DNA of 64,000 nt, taken from contig NZ_JAUFQT010000001.1 of the NCBI RefSeq assembly GCF_030409905.1, forward strand, positions 1,386,001 to 1,450,000. Reading direction: 5' to 3'. Position numbers and translations under genes: made by a program. Positions 47,131-56,819 of this stretch are shown piece by piece. Numbering within the stretch: position 1 is the first letter of the stretch; every line of letters begins with the position of its first letter. Origin of the DNA: Echinicola jeungdonensis (lineage in GTDB: Bacteria; Bacteroidota; Bacteroidia; Cytophagales; Cyclobacteriaceae). The notes beneath the pieces were generated by a model, which was not told the origin of the DNA, did no database searches, and worked only from the letters and a program-made list of their open reading frames with translations.

Positions 47131-48531
47131 TTACTTCAAACCTCCAATCATATCTTCTGGTTTTACCCATTCGTCAAATTGCTCATCAGTAAGGTAACCC
47201 AAATCCAAGGCTGCCTCTCTCAAGCTGGTTCCTTCTTTATGGGCTTTTTTAGCAATGGCAGCCGCCTTTTCATAACCGATATGGGTATTGAGGGCAGTTA
47301 CCAACATCAATGAGTTTTCCAGGTGCTTCTGGATAAATGGCGTATTTGGCTCAATACCAATAACACAATTGTCATGGAAAGACACACAGGCATCTCCGAT
47401 AAGACGGGCAGAAGTCAACAAGTTGTGCACCAACATAGGCTTGAACACATTCAGTTCAAAATGGCCATTGGAGCCACCCACTGAAACTGCCGTATCATTA
47501 CCAATTACCTGGGCACAAACCATGGTCATGGCTTCAGCCTGGGTTGGGTTTACTTTCCCTGGCATGATAGAAGAACCGGGCTCATTCTCAGGAATCAATA
47601 TTTCACCGATTCCTGAACGGGGGCCGGAAGAAAGCATCCTGATATCATTGGCAATTTTCATCAAGCTAACCGCCAATTGCTTCAAAGCACCATGGGTTTC
47701 AACAATCGCATCATGAGCCGCCAAGGCTTCAAATTTATTAGGAGCAGTAACAAATGGTTGGCCAGAAAATTCAGCAATCTTTTTGGCCACCAACTCCGCA
47801 TAACCTTTAGGGGTATTCAAGCCTGTACCTACTGCAGTTCCTCCCAAGGCCAATTCAGAAAGGTGGGCCAGGGTATTTTTCAAAGCTCTAAGGCCATGAT
47901 CCAACTGCGCCACATAACCTGAAAATTCCTGTCCCAAAGTCAATGGCGTTGCATCCATAAAGTGGGTACGTCCGATTTTCACCACATCCATAAATTTATC
48001 GGACTTGGCCTTCAGCGTATCCCTTAGTTTTTGAACCCCAGGGATGGTGGTTTCCACAACCATTTTGTAGGCCGCAATGTGCATGGCAGTTGGGAAAGTA
48101 TCATTGGATGATTGTGATTTGTTCACATCATCATTGGGGTGGATTTTTTTCTGTTCATCTTCCAGGCTACCACCTAAAAGCACATGCCCACGGTAAGCAA
48201 TCACCTCATTGGCATTCATATTGGATTGGGTACCGGAACCGGTTTGCCAGATCACCAATGGAAACTGGTCATCCAATTGGCCTTCAAGGATCTCATCACA
48301 AACTTTGGCAATGGTATCTGCTTTGTCCTGAGGCAACACGCCCAACTCTGCATTGGTCAAAGCAGCAGATTTTTTCAGGATAGCAAAGGCATGGGTAATT
48401 TCAAGAGGCATCCGGTTGCGTTCACCTCCGATTTTAAAGTTATTGATGGATCTTTGGGTTTGGGCTCCCCAGTATTTGTCCGCAGGGACTTCCACAGGGC
48501 CCATGGTGTCTTTTTCTACTCTGTATTTCAT
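47131..48531 (-). CDS. fumC: Class II fumarate hydratase
   Basis: FumC interconverts fumarate and malate in the TCA cycle and needs no iron-sulfur cluster. The 466-residue protein has the class signature [10 protein letters not shown], the substrate-binding region [14 protein letters not shown], and [14 protein letters not shown]. Length and motifs are standard. It is monocistronic by the look of its flanks, with a terminator after it. Confidence 0.97.
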   Translation of the reverse strand: MKYRVEKDTMGPVEVPADKYWGAQTQRSINNFKIGGERNRMPLEITHAFAILKKSAALTNAELGVLPQDKADTIAKVCDEILEGQLDDQFPLVIWQTGSGTQSNMNANEVIAYRGHVLLGGSLEDEQKKIHPNDDVNKSQSSNDTFPTAMHIAAYKMVVETTIPGVQKLRDTLKAKSDKFMDVVKIGRTHFMDATPLTLGQEFSGYVAQLDHGLRALKNTLAHLSELALGGTAVGTGLNTPKGYAELVAKKIAEFSGQPFVTAPNKFEALAAHDAIVETHGALKQLAVSLMKIANDIRMLSSGPRSGIGEILIPENEPGSSIMPGKVNPTQAEAMTMVCAQVIGNDTAVSVGGSNGHFELNVFKPMLVHNLLTSARLIGDACVSFHDNCVIGIEPNTPFIQKHLENSLMLVTALNTHIGYEKAAAIAKKAHKEGTSLREAALDLGYLTDEQFDEWVKPEDMIGGLK

Positions 48532-48684
48532 TGGTATGTTATGGTTTTTATATTATTCGTTAAAAATCAAAGGCCAAAAAGCCGGCTTCTGCACTACACA
48601 AAGCAGGAGGGGTTTTTAAAGGCGTTGCTAAATTACTACCTGAGGGTTAAAAACCATAAATGAAGCTTGAATTTGTCCCCAAAA

Positions 48685-49179
48685 TCATTTGTTTTTTTGG
48701 AGGCTAAGCATTTCATGGAAAATTTCCTGGGACTGTTTGACCTTTCTTTTGAAATGGATCCAAGCAAAAATGATATTTCCAACACCCACCGTAATGGTGA
48801 TCAGGGCAAACCAAGGCTCGGAAGCTGCAAAAAAGAAAAAGATCCCCATGGCCAATGTTACTACAGACCAAAAGATCAAAAAGAAAATGGACCCAGAAAA
48901 AAGGGTGAAATCCAAAAAGATGATGCAACCTGAGGGCGTCGACTCTACTTTTCCCTTAATTAAAGGCAAAAAACTATCTGCCTTGTTGATGAGTAGGGAA
49001 AGCCGAAAACTATCCTTTTCCACCCTGCCATTAAATAAAGGTTGATGCACAGCCTGTTCCCCACGATAGGTTAGGTAATCCACTTTTTGGGTTACCGATT
49101 TCAATCGCATAATCACTTCCTCTAAGCTCATGGAGGAAACCAATACTTCACTATAGCGGGGCAAGTAGTGCATCTTCAA
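48685..49179 (-). CDS. Hypothetical membrane protein with two transmembrane helices (164 aa)
   Basis: I recognise no family. The N-terminal 85 residues are soluble and mixed alpha/beta (EVIMRLKSVTQKVDYL). Two strongly hydrophobic helices follow at about 95-118 and 122-142 (ACIIFLDFT-like, then LITITVGVGNIIFAWI). The C-terminus is a basic, amphipathic tail (HFKRKVKQSQEIFHEML). It lies 21 bp after ridA on the same strand, so it may be cotranscribed. Confidence 0.7.
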   Translation of the reverse strand: MKMHYLPRYSEVLVSSMSLEEVIMRLKSVTQKVDYLTYRGEQAVHQPLFNGRVEKDSFRLSLLINKADSFLPLIKGKVESTPSGCIIFLDFTLFSGSIFFLIFWSVVTLAMGIFFFFAASEPWFALITITVGVGNIIFAWIHFKRKVKQSQEIFHEMLSLQKNK

Positions 49180-49200
49180 GTCCTGCCTCCTCAGGCTATT

Positions 49201-49584
49201 TTAGGATTTGTAAGCGATGCAGGAGATTTCCACATTTACATTTTTGGGCAATTTGCTTACTTCCACCGTTTCACGGGCTGGGGGATTGTTATTGAAATAT
49301 TGCCCATAGGCATCATTGATGGTGGTAAATTCATCCATGCTTTTAATAAAAATAGAACATTTTACCACATCTCCAAAATTATAACCTGCTGCATTGAGGA
49401 TGGCATCAATATTTTTCATTACGGCATGTGTTTCCTCAGTAATGTTTTCATTGACAAGCTCTCCAGTCTCTGCATCCAAAGCAATTTGCCCAGAAACAAA
49501 AAGAGTATTTTCTACTTTTACCGCTTGGCTATAGGGGCCGATGGGAGCAGGGGCTTCCTTAGAATAAATAATTTCTTTTGCCAT
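49201..49584 (-). CDS. RidA family reactive enamine/imine deaminase
   Basis: This 127-residue protein matches the Rid/YjgF/YER057c family: APAPIGPYSQAVKV near the start, FVSGQIALDAETGELV, a GYNFGDVVKCSIF strand and a C-terminal RETVEVSKLPKNVNVEISC. RidA hydrolyses enamine and imine intermediates such as 2-aminoacrylate that arise from cysteine and serine breakdown. It is near the cysteine biosynthesis operon but separated from it by 354 bp with a terminator. Confidence 0.95.
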   Translation of the reverse strand: MAKEIIYSKEAPAPIGPYSQAVKVENTLFVSGQIALDAETGELVNENITEETHAVMKNIDAILNAAGYNFGDVVKCSIFIKSMDEFTTINDAYGQYFNNNPPARETVEVSKLPKNVNVEISCIAYKS

Positions 49585-49938
49585 ATTGATTCAATTTTTG
49601 ACCAATTTAGGGAATTCCTTTGAAAATGGATACCAGGAATTAAGTACTAGGCACAAGAACTGAAAATAATAATATGTGGTATTTGGCACCCTCCGAAAAT
49701 TAATTCAAAATCTTGGGTATTTATTGAGTCAGAGATTAAACTTTTATAGTCCCGCGGCACAGTTGGCGGGACAACCAGGCAAAGCCAGTGGAACAACCGG
49801 TATCGTATTCCGATGAAAACGGAAGTCTTAAGGATTACCCCACCCTACCAATACTCAAATCTAATACTGCCCAAATAAAAAAACGCAGATGAAACTACCC
49901 TTCATCTGCGTTTTTAAATATTGATAATCCAAAAGCTA
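49585..49938. other. Intergenic region with a dispersed element and a terminator
   Basis: The 354-bp gap contains two heptamers TATGTGG and TATTTGG (49673-49686) and a second copy of the GC-rich dispersed element (core at 49756-49775, matching 41992-42011). Near the right end is the strong terminator listed separately. No reading frame is convincing. Confidence 0.5.
49879..49915 (-). terminator. Intrinsic terminator of the sulfate assimilation operon
   Basis: A perfect 15-bp stem (49879-49893 with 49901-49915) and a 7-nt loop carry terminal A and T runs. It lies 24 bp after the siroheme synthase stop codon. Confidence 0.88.
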
Positions 49939-50526
49939 TTAGGCTTCTGTTTTTCCTTTTGTCAGCAATTCTTTAGTCAACTTGTTCAAAGCTTCCACTT
50001 TATATTGGAAATCATCCTTCAAAGTATCACGGTATTGATTGATATTTTTTACCATATCATCAATATCATCCGGAATAATTTCCTCCAGTAATTGCCTTAA
50101 TCTTTTGGCAATCGTAGGGGATTTTCCATTGGTGCTGATGGCAATTTTCACATTGCCCTTGGTCACGATACCTCCCAAATAGAAGTCGCAAAGATCTGGT
50201 GTATCAGCCACATTGACTAGCAAATACCGTTCTTTGGCGTCCAGATGGATTTGCTTATTGACTTCTTTATCATCGGTGGCAGCTATGACAATGTGTTTTC
50301 CAGCAAGGTATTTTTCGTGATAATCATCCTCAATAATGGTGATGTGCTTGCTTTGGGCTGCCATTTCTCTGACCTCTGGGGAAATCCAATTGGCCACAAT
50401 AGTTACATGCGCATTGGGGCTGGACTTGAGGAGGAAAGTTAATTTTTCCAAACCAACATTCCCTGCACCTACCAATAAAGTATTGAGCTTTGCAACCTTT
50501 AAGAATACGGGATATAATTCATTCAT
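49939..50526 (-). CDS. Siroheme synthase N-terminal type: precorrin-2 dehydrogenase / ferrochelatase
   Basis: This 195-residue protein is the Met8/CysG-N-like enzyme that oxidises precorrin-2 with NAD+ to sirohydrochlorin and may insert iron to give siroheme. The NAD-binding motif VGAGNVG spans residues 19-25, followed by the block NVADTPDLCDFYLGGIV and KGNVKIAISTNGKSPTIAKRLR. It is the last gene of the sulfate reduction operon, after cobA, and so supplies siroheme to the sulfite reductase. Confidence 0.93.
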   Translation of the reverse strand: MNELYPVFLKVAKLNTLLVGAGNVGLEKLTFLLKSSPNAHVTIVANWISPEVREMAAQSKHITIIEDDYHEKYLAGKHIVIAATDDKEVNKQIHLDAKERYLLVNVADTPDLCDFYLGGIVTKGNVKIAISTNGKSPTIAKRLRQLLEEIIPDDIDDMVKNINQYRDTLKDDFQYKVEALNKLTKELLTKGKTEA

Positions 50527-50591
50527 GGCTAATTCATTGGATTAAATGGGAAATGGGTCAGCATTCCCTTTCTAAGGGAAATTGTTTTCCT

Positions 50592-51359
50592 TTAGAGGGA
50601 ATTGATCACTTCTTGGTATAAAGCGGCCATTTTGAGGCTTTCCCGGACCACTTCTCCTACAATGATAACAGCTGGGGCACCTATTCCGGTTTCCTTAACC
50701 TTTTGTTCAATATCATGAATGGTCCCAGCCACCACCTTTTCCTGGGGAGTGGTTCCGTTTTGGATCAGGGCAATGGGGCATTCTTTTTTGCCGGCATTTG
50801 AATAAGCTTGGACAATTTCAGAAAGCTTCCTAGTGCCCATAAGGATCACCACAGTTGCGGTGGACTGTGAAGCTATTTGGATATCCCTGGACAATTGCCC
50901 AGAAGAAGTGGTTCCTGTTATTACCCAAAAGCTTTCAGAAATCCCTCTTTTGGTAACCGGAATCCCCTGTGAAGCAGGCACGGCCACGCTGGAAGTAATA
51001 CCAGGGATGACCTCGGTTTCAATACCATATTGCTTTACATGGTCAATTTCCTCTGCTCCCCTTCCAAAAACAAAGGGATCGCCACCTTTGAGCCTGACCA
51101 CATGCCCATATTTAAGGGCATAGTGGACGATCAGGCTATTGGTGTCTTCTTGAGGGTTATTTTTACTGCCATGCCTCTTGCCCACAAAGACCTTGAGGGC
51201 ATTTTTTGTGGCATGCTTCAATAAAGATTTATCAACTAAGGCATCATAAAGTATCACATCCGCTTTGCCAAGGGCCAAAATCCCTTTTAGGGTGATCAAT
51301 TCTGGATCACCAGGGCCGGCACCTACCAGCGTTAATTTCGGCGTGATGCTTGTTGTCAT
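50592..51359 (-). CDS. cobA: Uroporphyrinogen-III C-methyltransferase
   Basis: This 255-residue SAM-dependent enzyme makes precorrin-2, the first committed step to siroheme. The N-terminal motif LVGAGPGDPELITLKG (residues 11-26), the block VRLKGGDPFVFGRGAEE and EVIPGITSSVAVPA are diagnostic. The start overlaps the sulfite reductase stop by 4 bp (ATGA), linking cofactor synthesis to its user. The C-terminal domain of CysG is represented here by this separate gene. Confidence 0.96.
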   Translation of the reverse strand: MTTSITPKLTLVGAGPGDPELITLKGILALGKADVILYDALVDKSLLKHATKNALKVFVGKRHGSKNNPQEDTNSLIVHYALKYGHVVRLKGGDPFVFGRGAEEIDHVKQYGIETEVIPGITSSVAVPASQGIPVTKRGISESFWVITGTTSSGQLSRDIQIASQSTATVVILMGTRKLSEIVQAYSNAGKKECPIALIQNGTTPQEKVVAGTIHDIEQKVKETGIGAPAVIIVGEVVRESLKMAALYQEVINSL

Positions 51360-53458
51360 GCTTGTACCTCCTTGGCTCGGTAATCGCTGATGGCATGATA
51401 TACCTTTTCAGCTTTTTCATAGTAAGCTTTGGCAAAATCTTCGGTTGGTTCATTGTTTTTGATTTCATAAACAATGTCAGCAAAGCTGCTGCCCAAATCC
51501 ATTTTACCCGCTTCTATAAATATTTCATCAAACTTCTCTACAATGTTAGCGTAGGAATTGGCTGATTTTCCTTCAGAAACCAAAATGGCTTTCGCAGAAT
51601 TGATCAACGCGGCATAGGTATGGTAAATACCATTGGACCATTTTTGCGCTTTAAGGTTGTCCTCAGCATCGGCCAGTTTTTCCCTGGATTCCAAAAGCAA
51701 GGTAGAAACCAAATCAATCACTACACCGGCACATTCACCTACTCCCACCGCTTTGACATAAGGACGGTCATTGCCCCAATCAATAAAGTCGGATTCTACT
51801 ACATCGTCTGTACTGGTCAAAGGCTTAAGATTTTCATAGAAATACATCTGGCCTTGACGGTCATAGTAGTCCACAAAGCTTTCCCCTTTTTCAGCATTTT
51901 TCTCAAAATCATCCAAAATGATTCTTAGTGCTTGAGGAGCTCTTTTACTTGGGATCTTGATCACTTTGTCTGCAAACCTTCCTTGGCCGTCACCTATAGT
52001 TCCTCCACCCAACAATACCTGAAGGGCAGGAATCACGGATTTGCCCACCTTGATGGACATGCCCTGGAAGCCAATAGAAGCCATATTGTGCTGACCACAG
52101 GCGTTCATACACCCTGACAATTTGATGGTCAGGTCCTTATTGGACAAATATTGTGGATATTCCTTGAATATAATTTCTTCCAATACACGGGCAGCACCGG
52201 TACTACTGGCAATTCCAAGATTACAAGTATCAGTACCTGGACAAGCAGTAAGGTCTCCAAAAGTATTGTAACCATAGGCGACCATGTCCAGTTTTTCAAG
52301 TTCTTTATAAAGTACAGGCACCAATTCTTCCTTCACATCCCTGATCAGGATATTTTGGCGCAGGTTAAGCCTGATTTCATTATTGGCATATTTATTAATC
52401 AAATAAACCAATTGTCTAGCTTTATCAGTGTAGAAGTCGCCCAAGTGCACCTTGATACCAATGGCCACATAGCCTTTTTGCTTTTGTGGAATTACATTGG
52501 TTTCCAACCATCTTTCATAAGCCGGTCCTTCTGGAGTTTCCACCGCTGGAATTTCGGGATTAGGAAGGGTTTGATTGGCTTCATAGTCTTTATGGTCGAT
52601 TGGATAGGATTTGTAGGGAACAGCCTTTTGTTCTTCTTCCACCAATTTTAGGAAAGCTTCCAATCCAATATCCTTGATCAGGAACTTCATCCTGGCTTTC
52701 ATCCTCTTGGCACGCTCACCATGTCGGTCAAAAATCCTAACCACACCTTCTATGAAAGGAATGATTTTATCTGTTTCAAGGAATTCATAGACCACATCTG
52801 CATGGCGAGGTTGAGAACCAAGTCCTCCACCCAAAAGCACTTTAAACCCTCTCACTTCCTTTCCATCAACTTCTTTGATTTTAGGAATGAAGCCCAGGTC
52901 ATGAAGGTAAGTCAGGCCGGTATCTTCTTCACTGGAAGAAAAGGCAATTTTAAACTTCCTTCCCATTTCCTGGCAGATTGGATTCCTAAGCATATGCTTA
53001 AAGGTAGCATCCGCATAAGGAGTCACATCAAAAGGTTCGTTGGGGTCGATGCCTGCCATTTCAGAGGCAGTGACATTCCTTACAGTATTACCACAAGCCT
53101 CCCGAAGGGTGACTTCATCCTGTTCCAGCTCTGACCAAAGCTCTGGAGTTCGGTCCAAGCTTACATAGTGGATCTGGATGTCCTGACGAGTGGTGATGTG
53201 CAATCTTCCTGTGGAATACTTATCGGAAACTTCGCAAATCCGCTTCAATTGCTCCCCGGAAACCCTTCCGTAGGGCAATTTGATTCGGATCATCTGTACC
53301 CCTTGCTGACGCTGGCCATAAATACCTCTGGCCAGACGCAGACTTCTAAATTTTTCTTCATCAATTTTACCGTCCCTGAAAAGTGAAATTTTCTTTTCAA
53401 GTTCGATTATATCTTTTTCCACTACGGGATTTTCTATCTCTGATCTAAAGCTTTGCAT
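51356..53458 (-). CDS. Ferredoxin-type sulfite (nitrite) reductase with a C-terminal HEPN-like domain (700 aa)
   Basis: Residues about 30-560 form the duplicated nitrite/sulfite reductase fold. Siroheme/4Fe-4S cysteines are C406 and C412 (CPGTDTC) and C450 and C454 (CMNAC). Given the surrounding cys genes it should reduce sulfite to sulfide. The last 120 residues are a separate helical domain of the HEPN kind (LESREKLADAEDNLKAQKW, TYAALINSAKAILVSEG). HEPN domains elsewhere are often toxins or RNases; whether this one is active is not known, and no clear RxxxxH motif stands out. It is cotranscribed with cobA (4-bp overlap). Confidence 0.92.
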   Translation of the reverse strand: MQSFRSEIENPVVEKDIIELEKKISLFRDGKIDEEKFRSLRLARGIYGQRQQGVQMIRIKLPYGRVSGEQLKRICEVSDKYSTGRLHITTRQDIQIHYVSLDRTPELWSELEQDEVTLREACGNTVRNVTASEMAGIDPNEPFDVTPYADATFKHMLRNPICQEMGRKFKIAFSSSEEDTGLTYLHDLGFIPKIKEVDGKEVRGFKVLLGGGLGSQPRHADVVYEFLETDKIIPFIEGVVRIFDRHGERAKRMKARMKFLIKDIGLEAFLKLVEEEQKAVPYKSYPIDHKDYEANQTLPNPEIPAVETPEGPAYERWLETNVIPQKQKGYVAIGIKVHLGDFYTDKARQLVYLINKYANNEIRLNLRQNILIRDVKEELVPVLYKELEKLDMVAYGYNTFGDLTACPGTDTCNLGIASSTGAARVLEEIIFKEYPQYLSNKDLTIKLSGCMNACGQHNMASIGFQGMSIKVGKSVIPALQVLLGGGTIGDGQGRFADKVIKIPSKRAPQALRIILDDFEKNAEKGESFVDYYDRQGQMYFYENLKPLTSTDDVVESDFIDWGNDRPYVKAVGVGECAGVVIDLVSTLLLESREKLADAEDNLKAQKWSNGIYHTYAALINSAKAILVSEGKSANSYANIVEKFDEIFIEAGKMDLGSSFADIVYEIKNNEPTEDFAKAYYEKAEKVYHAISDYRAKEVQA

Positions 53459-53551
53459 AGCGGTCTTTTGATTTTTTTGTGATTAGGTCAAAGGCCAATT
53501 TCATCATTACCCAGCTCATTGTCAAACAATTCTGGATTTAGCCTTTTCCAT

Positions 53552-54811
53552 TTATTGAATGAAACCTACACTTGTCGTGTCAAAGGAACCTTCATCGATT
53601 AAGATAAAACTTCCATTTGATTTATTGACATTGTAAGGATCAAAGTGAATCGGTTTGCTCAACCTGAAATTCACTTTTCCGATATCATTAAGTTTGAGTT
53701 GGTCAGCAGGTTCCTGACCTGAGAAATCGGTATGAATTAAACCTTCAATGCTGTCCACTTTGGCCAAAACCTGGTTGACACCATGTTGAAGGATATATTT
53801 TGCTCCGATTTGCAAAGGCTTACTGTTCACCTGGCAAACGGTGGCAGATAATTGTTTTTCAGATTTTGGCAGTTCATTGGATTTCACCAACATGTCCCCA
53901 CGGCTTACATTAACCTCATCCTCAAGGGTGATGGTAATGGAGCTTTCAGGAACGGCTTCATCATACTCTTGGTCAAAGAAATGAATGGCTTTCACTTTGC
54001 TTTGGGTTAGAGAAGGCAATACGGTCACCTCATCCCCAACAGCAAGATTCGCCCCGTACAACTTTCCAGCAAAACCCCGGAAATCGTGATGGGTATCCGT
54101 CTTTGGACGTACCACATATTGGACTGAAAAACGGGCGGCACTGTGGCCTTCCAAATCATCAATCTCCAATCCTTCCAGGTAATCCAACAAGCTAGGACCT
54201 TTGTACCATGACATTTTATCTGATCCCCCGGCGATATTGTCACCATGAAGGGCACTTACTGGAATAAAGGTCACCTGATCTTCAGTATAACTGCTTTTTG
54301 CAATCAGGTCTTCAAAGTCTTTTTTTATTTCATCAAAAACCTCCTGCTCATAGTCCACCAAGTCCATCTTATTGATGGCCACAATAACATGTCCCACTCT
54401 CAAAAGGTTGTTGATAAAGAAGTGACGGTAAGTCTGTTCGATCACTCCTTTTCTGGCATCGATCAAAATAATAGCAACCTTGGAAGTAGAAGCTCCCGTA
54501 ACCATGTTCCGGGTATATTCTACGTGACCAGGGGTGTCGGCAATGATATAATTGGTTTTGTCGGTATTGAAATAAATATGGGCCACATCAATGGTAATAC
54601 CCTGCTCTCTTTCTGCAACCAATCCATCTGTAGCTAAAGAAAAATCCAAATAATCAAATCCCTTTTGTTTACTGTTCCGCTCAATGGCTTCCAGTTTATC
54701 AGTGGTCAGTGATTTGGTATCATACAATAGCCTTCCGATGAGGGTACTTTTTCCATCATCCACACTTCCTGCAGTAGCTATATTGACAAGTTTTCTATTT
54801 TCAGTGCTCAT
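53552..54811 (-). CDS. cysN: Sulfate adenylyltransferase subunit 1 (GTPase)
   Basis: CysN is the GTP-hydrolysing subunit of ATP sulfurylase, driving APS formation with CysD. The 419-residue protein has the P-loop GSVDDGKST (residues 15-23), DTPGHVEY and NKMDLVDY. No APS kinase (CysC) domain is fused to the C-terminus, in agreement with a pathway that reduces APS directly. It lies 72 bp after cysD and 93 bp before the sulfite reductase gene. Confidence 0.96.
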   Translation of the reverse strand: MSTENRKLVNIATAGSVDDGKSTLIGRLLYDTKSLTTDKLEAIERNSKQKGFDYLDFSLATDGLVAEREQGITIDVAHIYFNTDKTNYIIADTPGHVEYTRNMVTGASTSKVAIILIDARKGVIEQTYRHFFINNLLRVGHVIVAINKMDLVDYEQEVFDEIKKDFEDLIAKSSYTEDQVTFIPVSALHGDNIAGGSDKMSWYKGPSLLDYLEGLEIDDLEGHSAARFSVQYVVRPKTDTHHDFRGFAGKLYGANLAVGDEVTVLPSLTQSKVKAIHFFDQEYDEAVPESSITITLEDEVNVSRGDMLVKSNELPKSEKQLSATVCQVNSKPLQIGAKYILQHGVNQVLAKVDSIEGLIHTDFSGQEPADQLKLNDIGKVNFRLSKPIHFDPYNVNKSNGSFILIDEGSFDTTSVGFIQ

Positions 54812-54883
54812 TTTTTTCTTTTTTAAAGAATCGTGAAGTTTTGTTTTGTGCCTGGAATCGGTTTTTCTCGGTTTTAATTAGAC

Positions 54884-55792
54884 CTAGAAATAACCTACTT
54901 TCTTCCTGTTTTCCATGGCTGCTTCGGAGCGTTTATCATCGATCCTGGCTCCTCTTTCAGAGATGGTGCTTTCCCTGATTTCATCCACCACCTCTTCCAA
55001 AGTCTCCGCATTGGAAAGCACGGCTGCTGTACAGGTCATGTCACCCACAGTTCTAAATCTTACCATTCTTTCTTCCACTTCTTCATGGTCTTCACGGTAC
55101 ACATGTTCAGAAGCTGACCAGATCAATCCATCACGCACAAAAGTTTCCCTTTTGTGGGCAAAATAAATGGAAGGAATTTTAATATTTTCAGTTTTGATAT
55201 ATTCCCAAACATCTAGTTCAGTCCAGTTTGAAATGGGGAATGCCCTAACATTCTGTCCTTGGCCGATTCTCCCGTTCAGCATGTCGAACAGCTCAGGACG
55301 TTGGTTTTTTTCATCCCATTGTCCAAAATCATCCCTTACGGAAAATACTCTTTCTTTTGCACGGGCTTTTTCCTCATCCCTTCTTGCCCCGCCAATGCAG
55401 GCATCAAACTTAAATTCTTCAATGGCATCCAACAAGGTGGTGGTCTGAAGGGAGTTTCTGCTGGAATAGCGTCCTTTCTCCTCAGTCACTTTTCCTTGAT
55501 CGATGGCATCCTGTACATTCCGGACGATCAATTCAAGCCCAAGTTCTTCTACCAATTGATCCCTGAATTCAATGGTCTCAGGGAAATTATGTCCAGTATC
55601 CACATGCAAAAGTGGAAAAGGTATCCTAGCAGGATAAAAAGCTTTCTGAGCCAACCTTACCAAAGTAATGGAGTCTTTTCCTCCGGAAAATAACAATACA
55701 GGTCTTTCAAATTGCGCCGCAACTTCTCTAATGATCTGAATGGACTCAGCTTCTTTCGGATTTGGAACAAATATATTATTCATGCTAAACAT
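54884..55792 (-). CDS. cysD: Sulfate adenylyltransferase subunit 2
   Basis: CysD is the catalytic PP-loop subunit of ATP sulfurylase, making APS from sulfate and ATP. The 302-residue protein has the pyrophosphatase loop FSGGKDS (35-41) and the blocks ACIGGARRDEEKARAKERVF and TLEEVVDEIRESTISERGAR. It directly abuts cysH (stop at 55793, start at 55792). Confidence 0.97.
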   Translation of the reverse strand: MFSMNNIFVPNPKEAESIQIIREVAAQFERPVLLFSGGKDSITLVRLAQKAFYPARIPFPLLHVDTGHNFPETIEFRDQLVEELGLELIVRNVQDAIDQGKVTEEKGRYSSRNSLQTTTLLDAIEEFKFDACIGGARRDEEKARAKERVFSVRDDFGQWDEKNQRPELFDMLNGRIGQGQNVRAFPISNWTELDVWEYIKTENIKIPSIYFAHKRETFVRDGLIWSASEHVYREDHEEVEERMVRFRTVGDMTCTAAVLSNAETLEEVVDEIRESTISERGARIDDKRSEAAMENRKKVGYF

Positions 55793-56494
55793 CTATTTTG
55801 TATGTAAACCACATTCTTTTTTTGAATTTTCCCACCACCAACGGCCGGCCCGGGGATCTTCCCCTGGTTCAATCGCACGGGTACATGGAGCACAGCCAAT
55901 GCTTACAAACCCTTTGTCATGCAAGGGATTGTAAGGGATTTTGTTGTCCTGAATATATTGAAGCATGTCATCCATACTCCAGTCCAACAATGGATTATAT
56001 TTTAAAATTTGGTTGCCTTCATCCCACTCGATCTTTCGCATGGAACTCCGGTTATTGCTTTGCTCTGATCTCAATCCAGTGATCCAAATCGTATTCCCTT
56101 CCAATGCCCGCTTCAAAGGTTCCACCTTGCGGACATAGCAACAATTTTTTCTGTTTTCAGGAGACAAATACATACCGTTGATGCCCATGTCATTGACCAG
56201 CTCCTCAACGGATTCAGATTTGGGGAAATAAGTTTTGATTTTAACCTTGTACTTAGCTTCTGTCCTGGAAAGCAAGTCATAGGTTTCATAAAACAATCTT
56301 CCAGTGTCCAAAGTAAATATGTTGACAGGAAGCTTGTTTTTGGCAATGATCTCTGTAATCACCTGATCCTCCTGTCCCAAAGAGGTAGAAAACACCACTT
56401 TTCCTGGATACAATTCGCAAAGCTGCGAAATTGCCTCAACAATAGAAAGCTTTTCTACCCGAACAGATAAATCATCTATAAGTTCCTTATTCAT
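55793..56494 (-). CDS. cysH: 4Fe-4S adenylyl-sulfate (APS) reductase
   Basis: From Met at 56494 the protein is 233 residues. An ATG at 56581 would add 29 residues overlapping the DUF2061 gene in another frame and is unlikely. The Cys pairs NCCYVRK and GCAPCTR, which ligate a 4Fe-4S cluster, and the C-terminal active-site KECGLH mark it as the bacterial APS reductase type rather than PAPS reductase. It reduces APS to sulfite and AMP using thioredoxin. The start chosen is 8 bp downstream of the DUF2061 stop. Confidence 0.93.
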   Translation of the reverse strand: MNKELIDDLSVRVEKLSIVEAISQLCELYPGKVVFSTSLGQEDQVITEIIAKNKLPVNIFTLDTGRLFYETYDLLSRTEAKYKVKIKTYFPKSESVEELVNDMGINGMYLSPENRKNCCYVRKVEPLKRALEGNTIWITGLRSEQSNNRSSMRKIEWDEGNQILKYNPLLDWSMDDMLQYIQDNKIPYNPLHDKGFVSIGCAPCTRAIEPGEDPRAGRWWWENSKKECGLHTK

Positions 56495-56501
56495 CTCTTT
56501 T

Positions 56502-56744
56502 TTAGTTTTGTGCGGCTTTTTCCCAAACACGTTCGTGAAGGTAATAAAGGACCATTTTACTGACAACCTCAATAGATCCAATGGATAGGGCCATATCGAC
56601 CTGGCCGGTCACCCAATAAGAAATCACCATGGTATCTATGGTTCCCACCAACCTCCAGGATATGGACTTGATCACGCTCTTGGCGTTGCTATCCCTTCCT
56701 TCATTATCTGCAAATATTCTTCGAAGAGGCTGATCAAAAATCAT
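56502..56744 (-). CDS. DUF2061 small membrane protein
   Basis: This 80-residue protein matches DUF2061 (SVIKSISWRLVGTIDTMVISYWVTG and MVLYYLHERVWEK), with two predicted membrane helices. Members are often encoded at the start of sulfate-assimilation operons, as here directly before cysH, so a role in sulfate or sulfite transport is suspected but unproven. It is the first gene after the regulated promoter. Confidence 0.9.
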   Translation of the reverse strand: MIFDQPLRRIFADNEGRDSNAKSVIKSISWRLVGTIDTMVISYWVTGQVDMALSIGSIEVVSKMVLYYLHERVWEKAAQN

Positions 56745-56768
56745 AGACTTCCCTAATTAGTTGAACCA

Positions 56769-56809
56769 CAAAAGTATATAAAACCTATAAAAAAAGTAGG
56801 GTTTATAGG
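56769..56809 (-). promoter_or_regulatory. Promoter and palindromic operator candidate of the cys operon
   Basis: On the minus strand TACTTTTG (56776 to 56769) fits the -7 box TAnnTTTG, 24 bp before the DUF2061 start. Just upstream is a perfect 8-bp inverted repeat CCTATAAA-N10-TTTATAGG (56784-56809), lying where a -33 element would be. The neighbouring gene encodes an Rrf2 regulator and its stop codon is only 11 bp from the repeat. An Rrf2-type repressor site is the simplest reading. Confidence 0.6.
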
Positions 56810-56819
56810 AAAATTTTTT

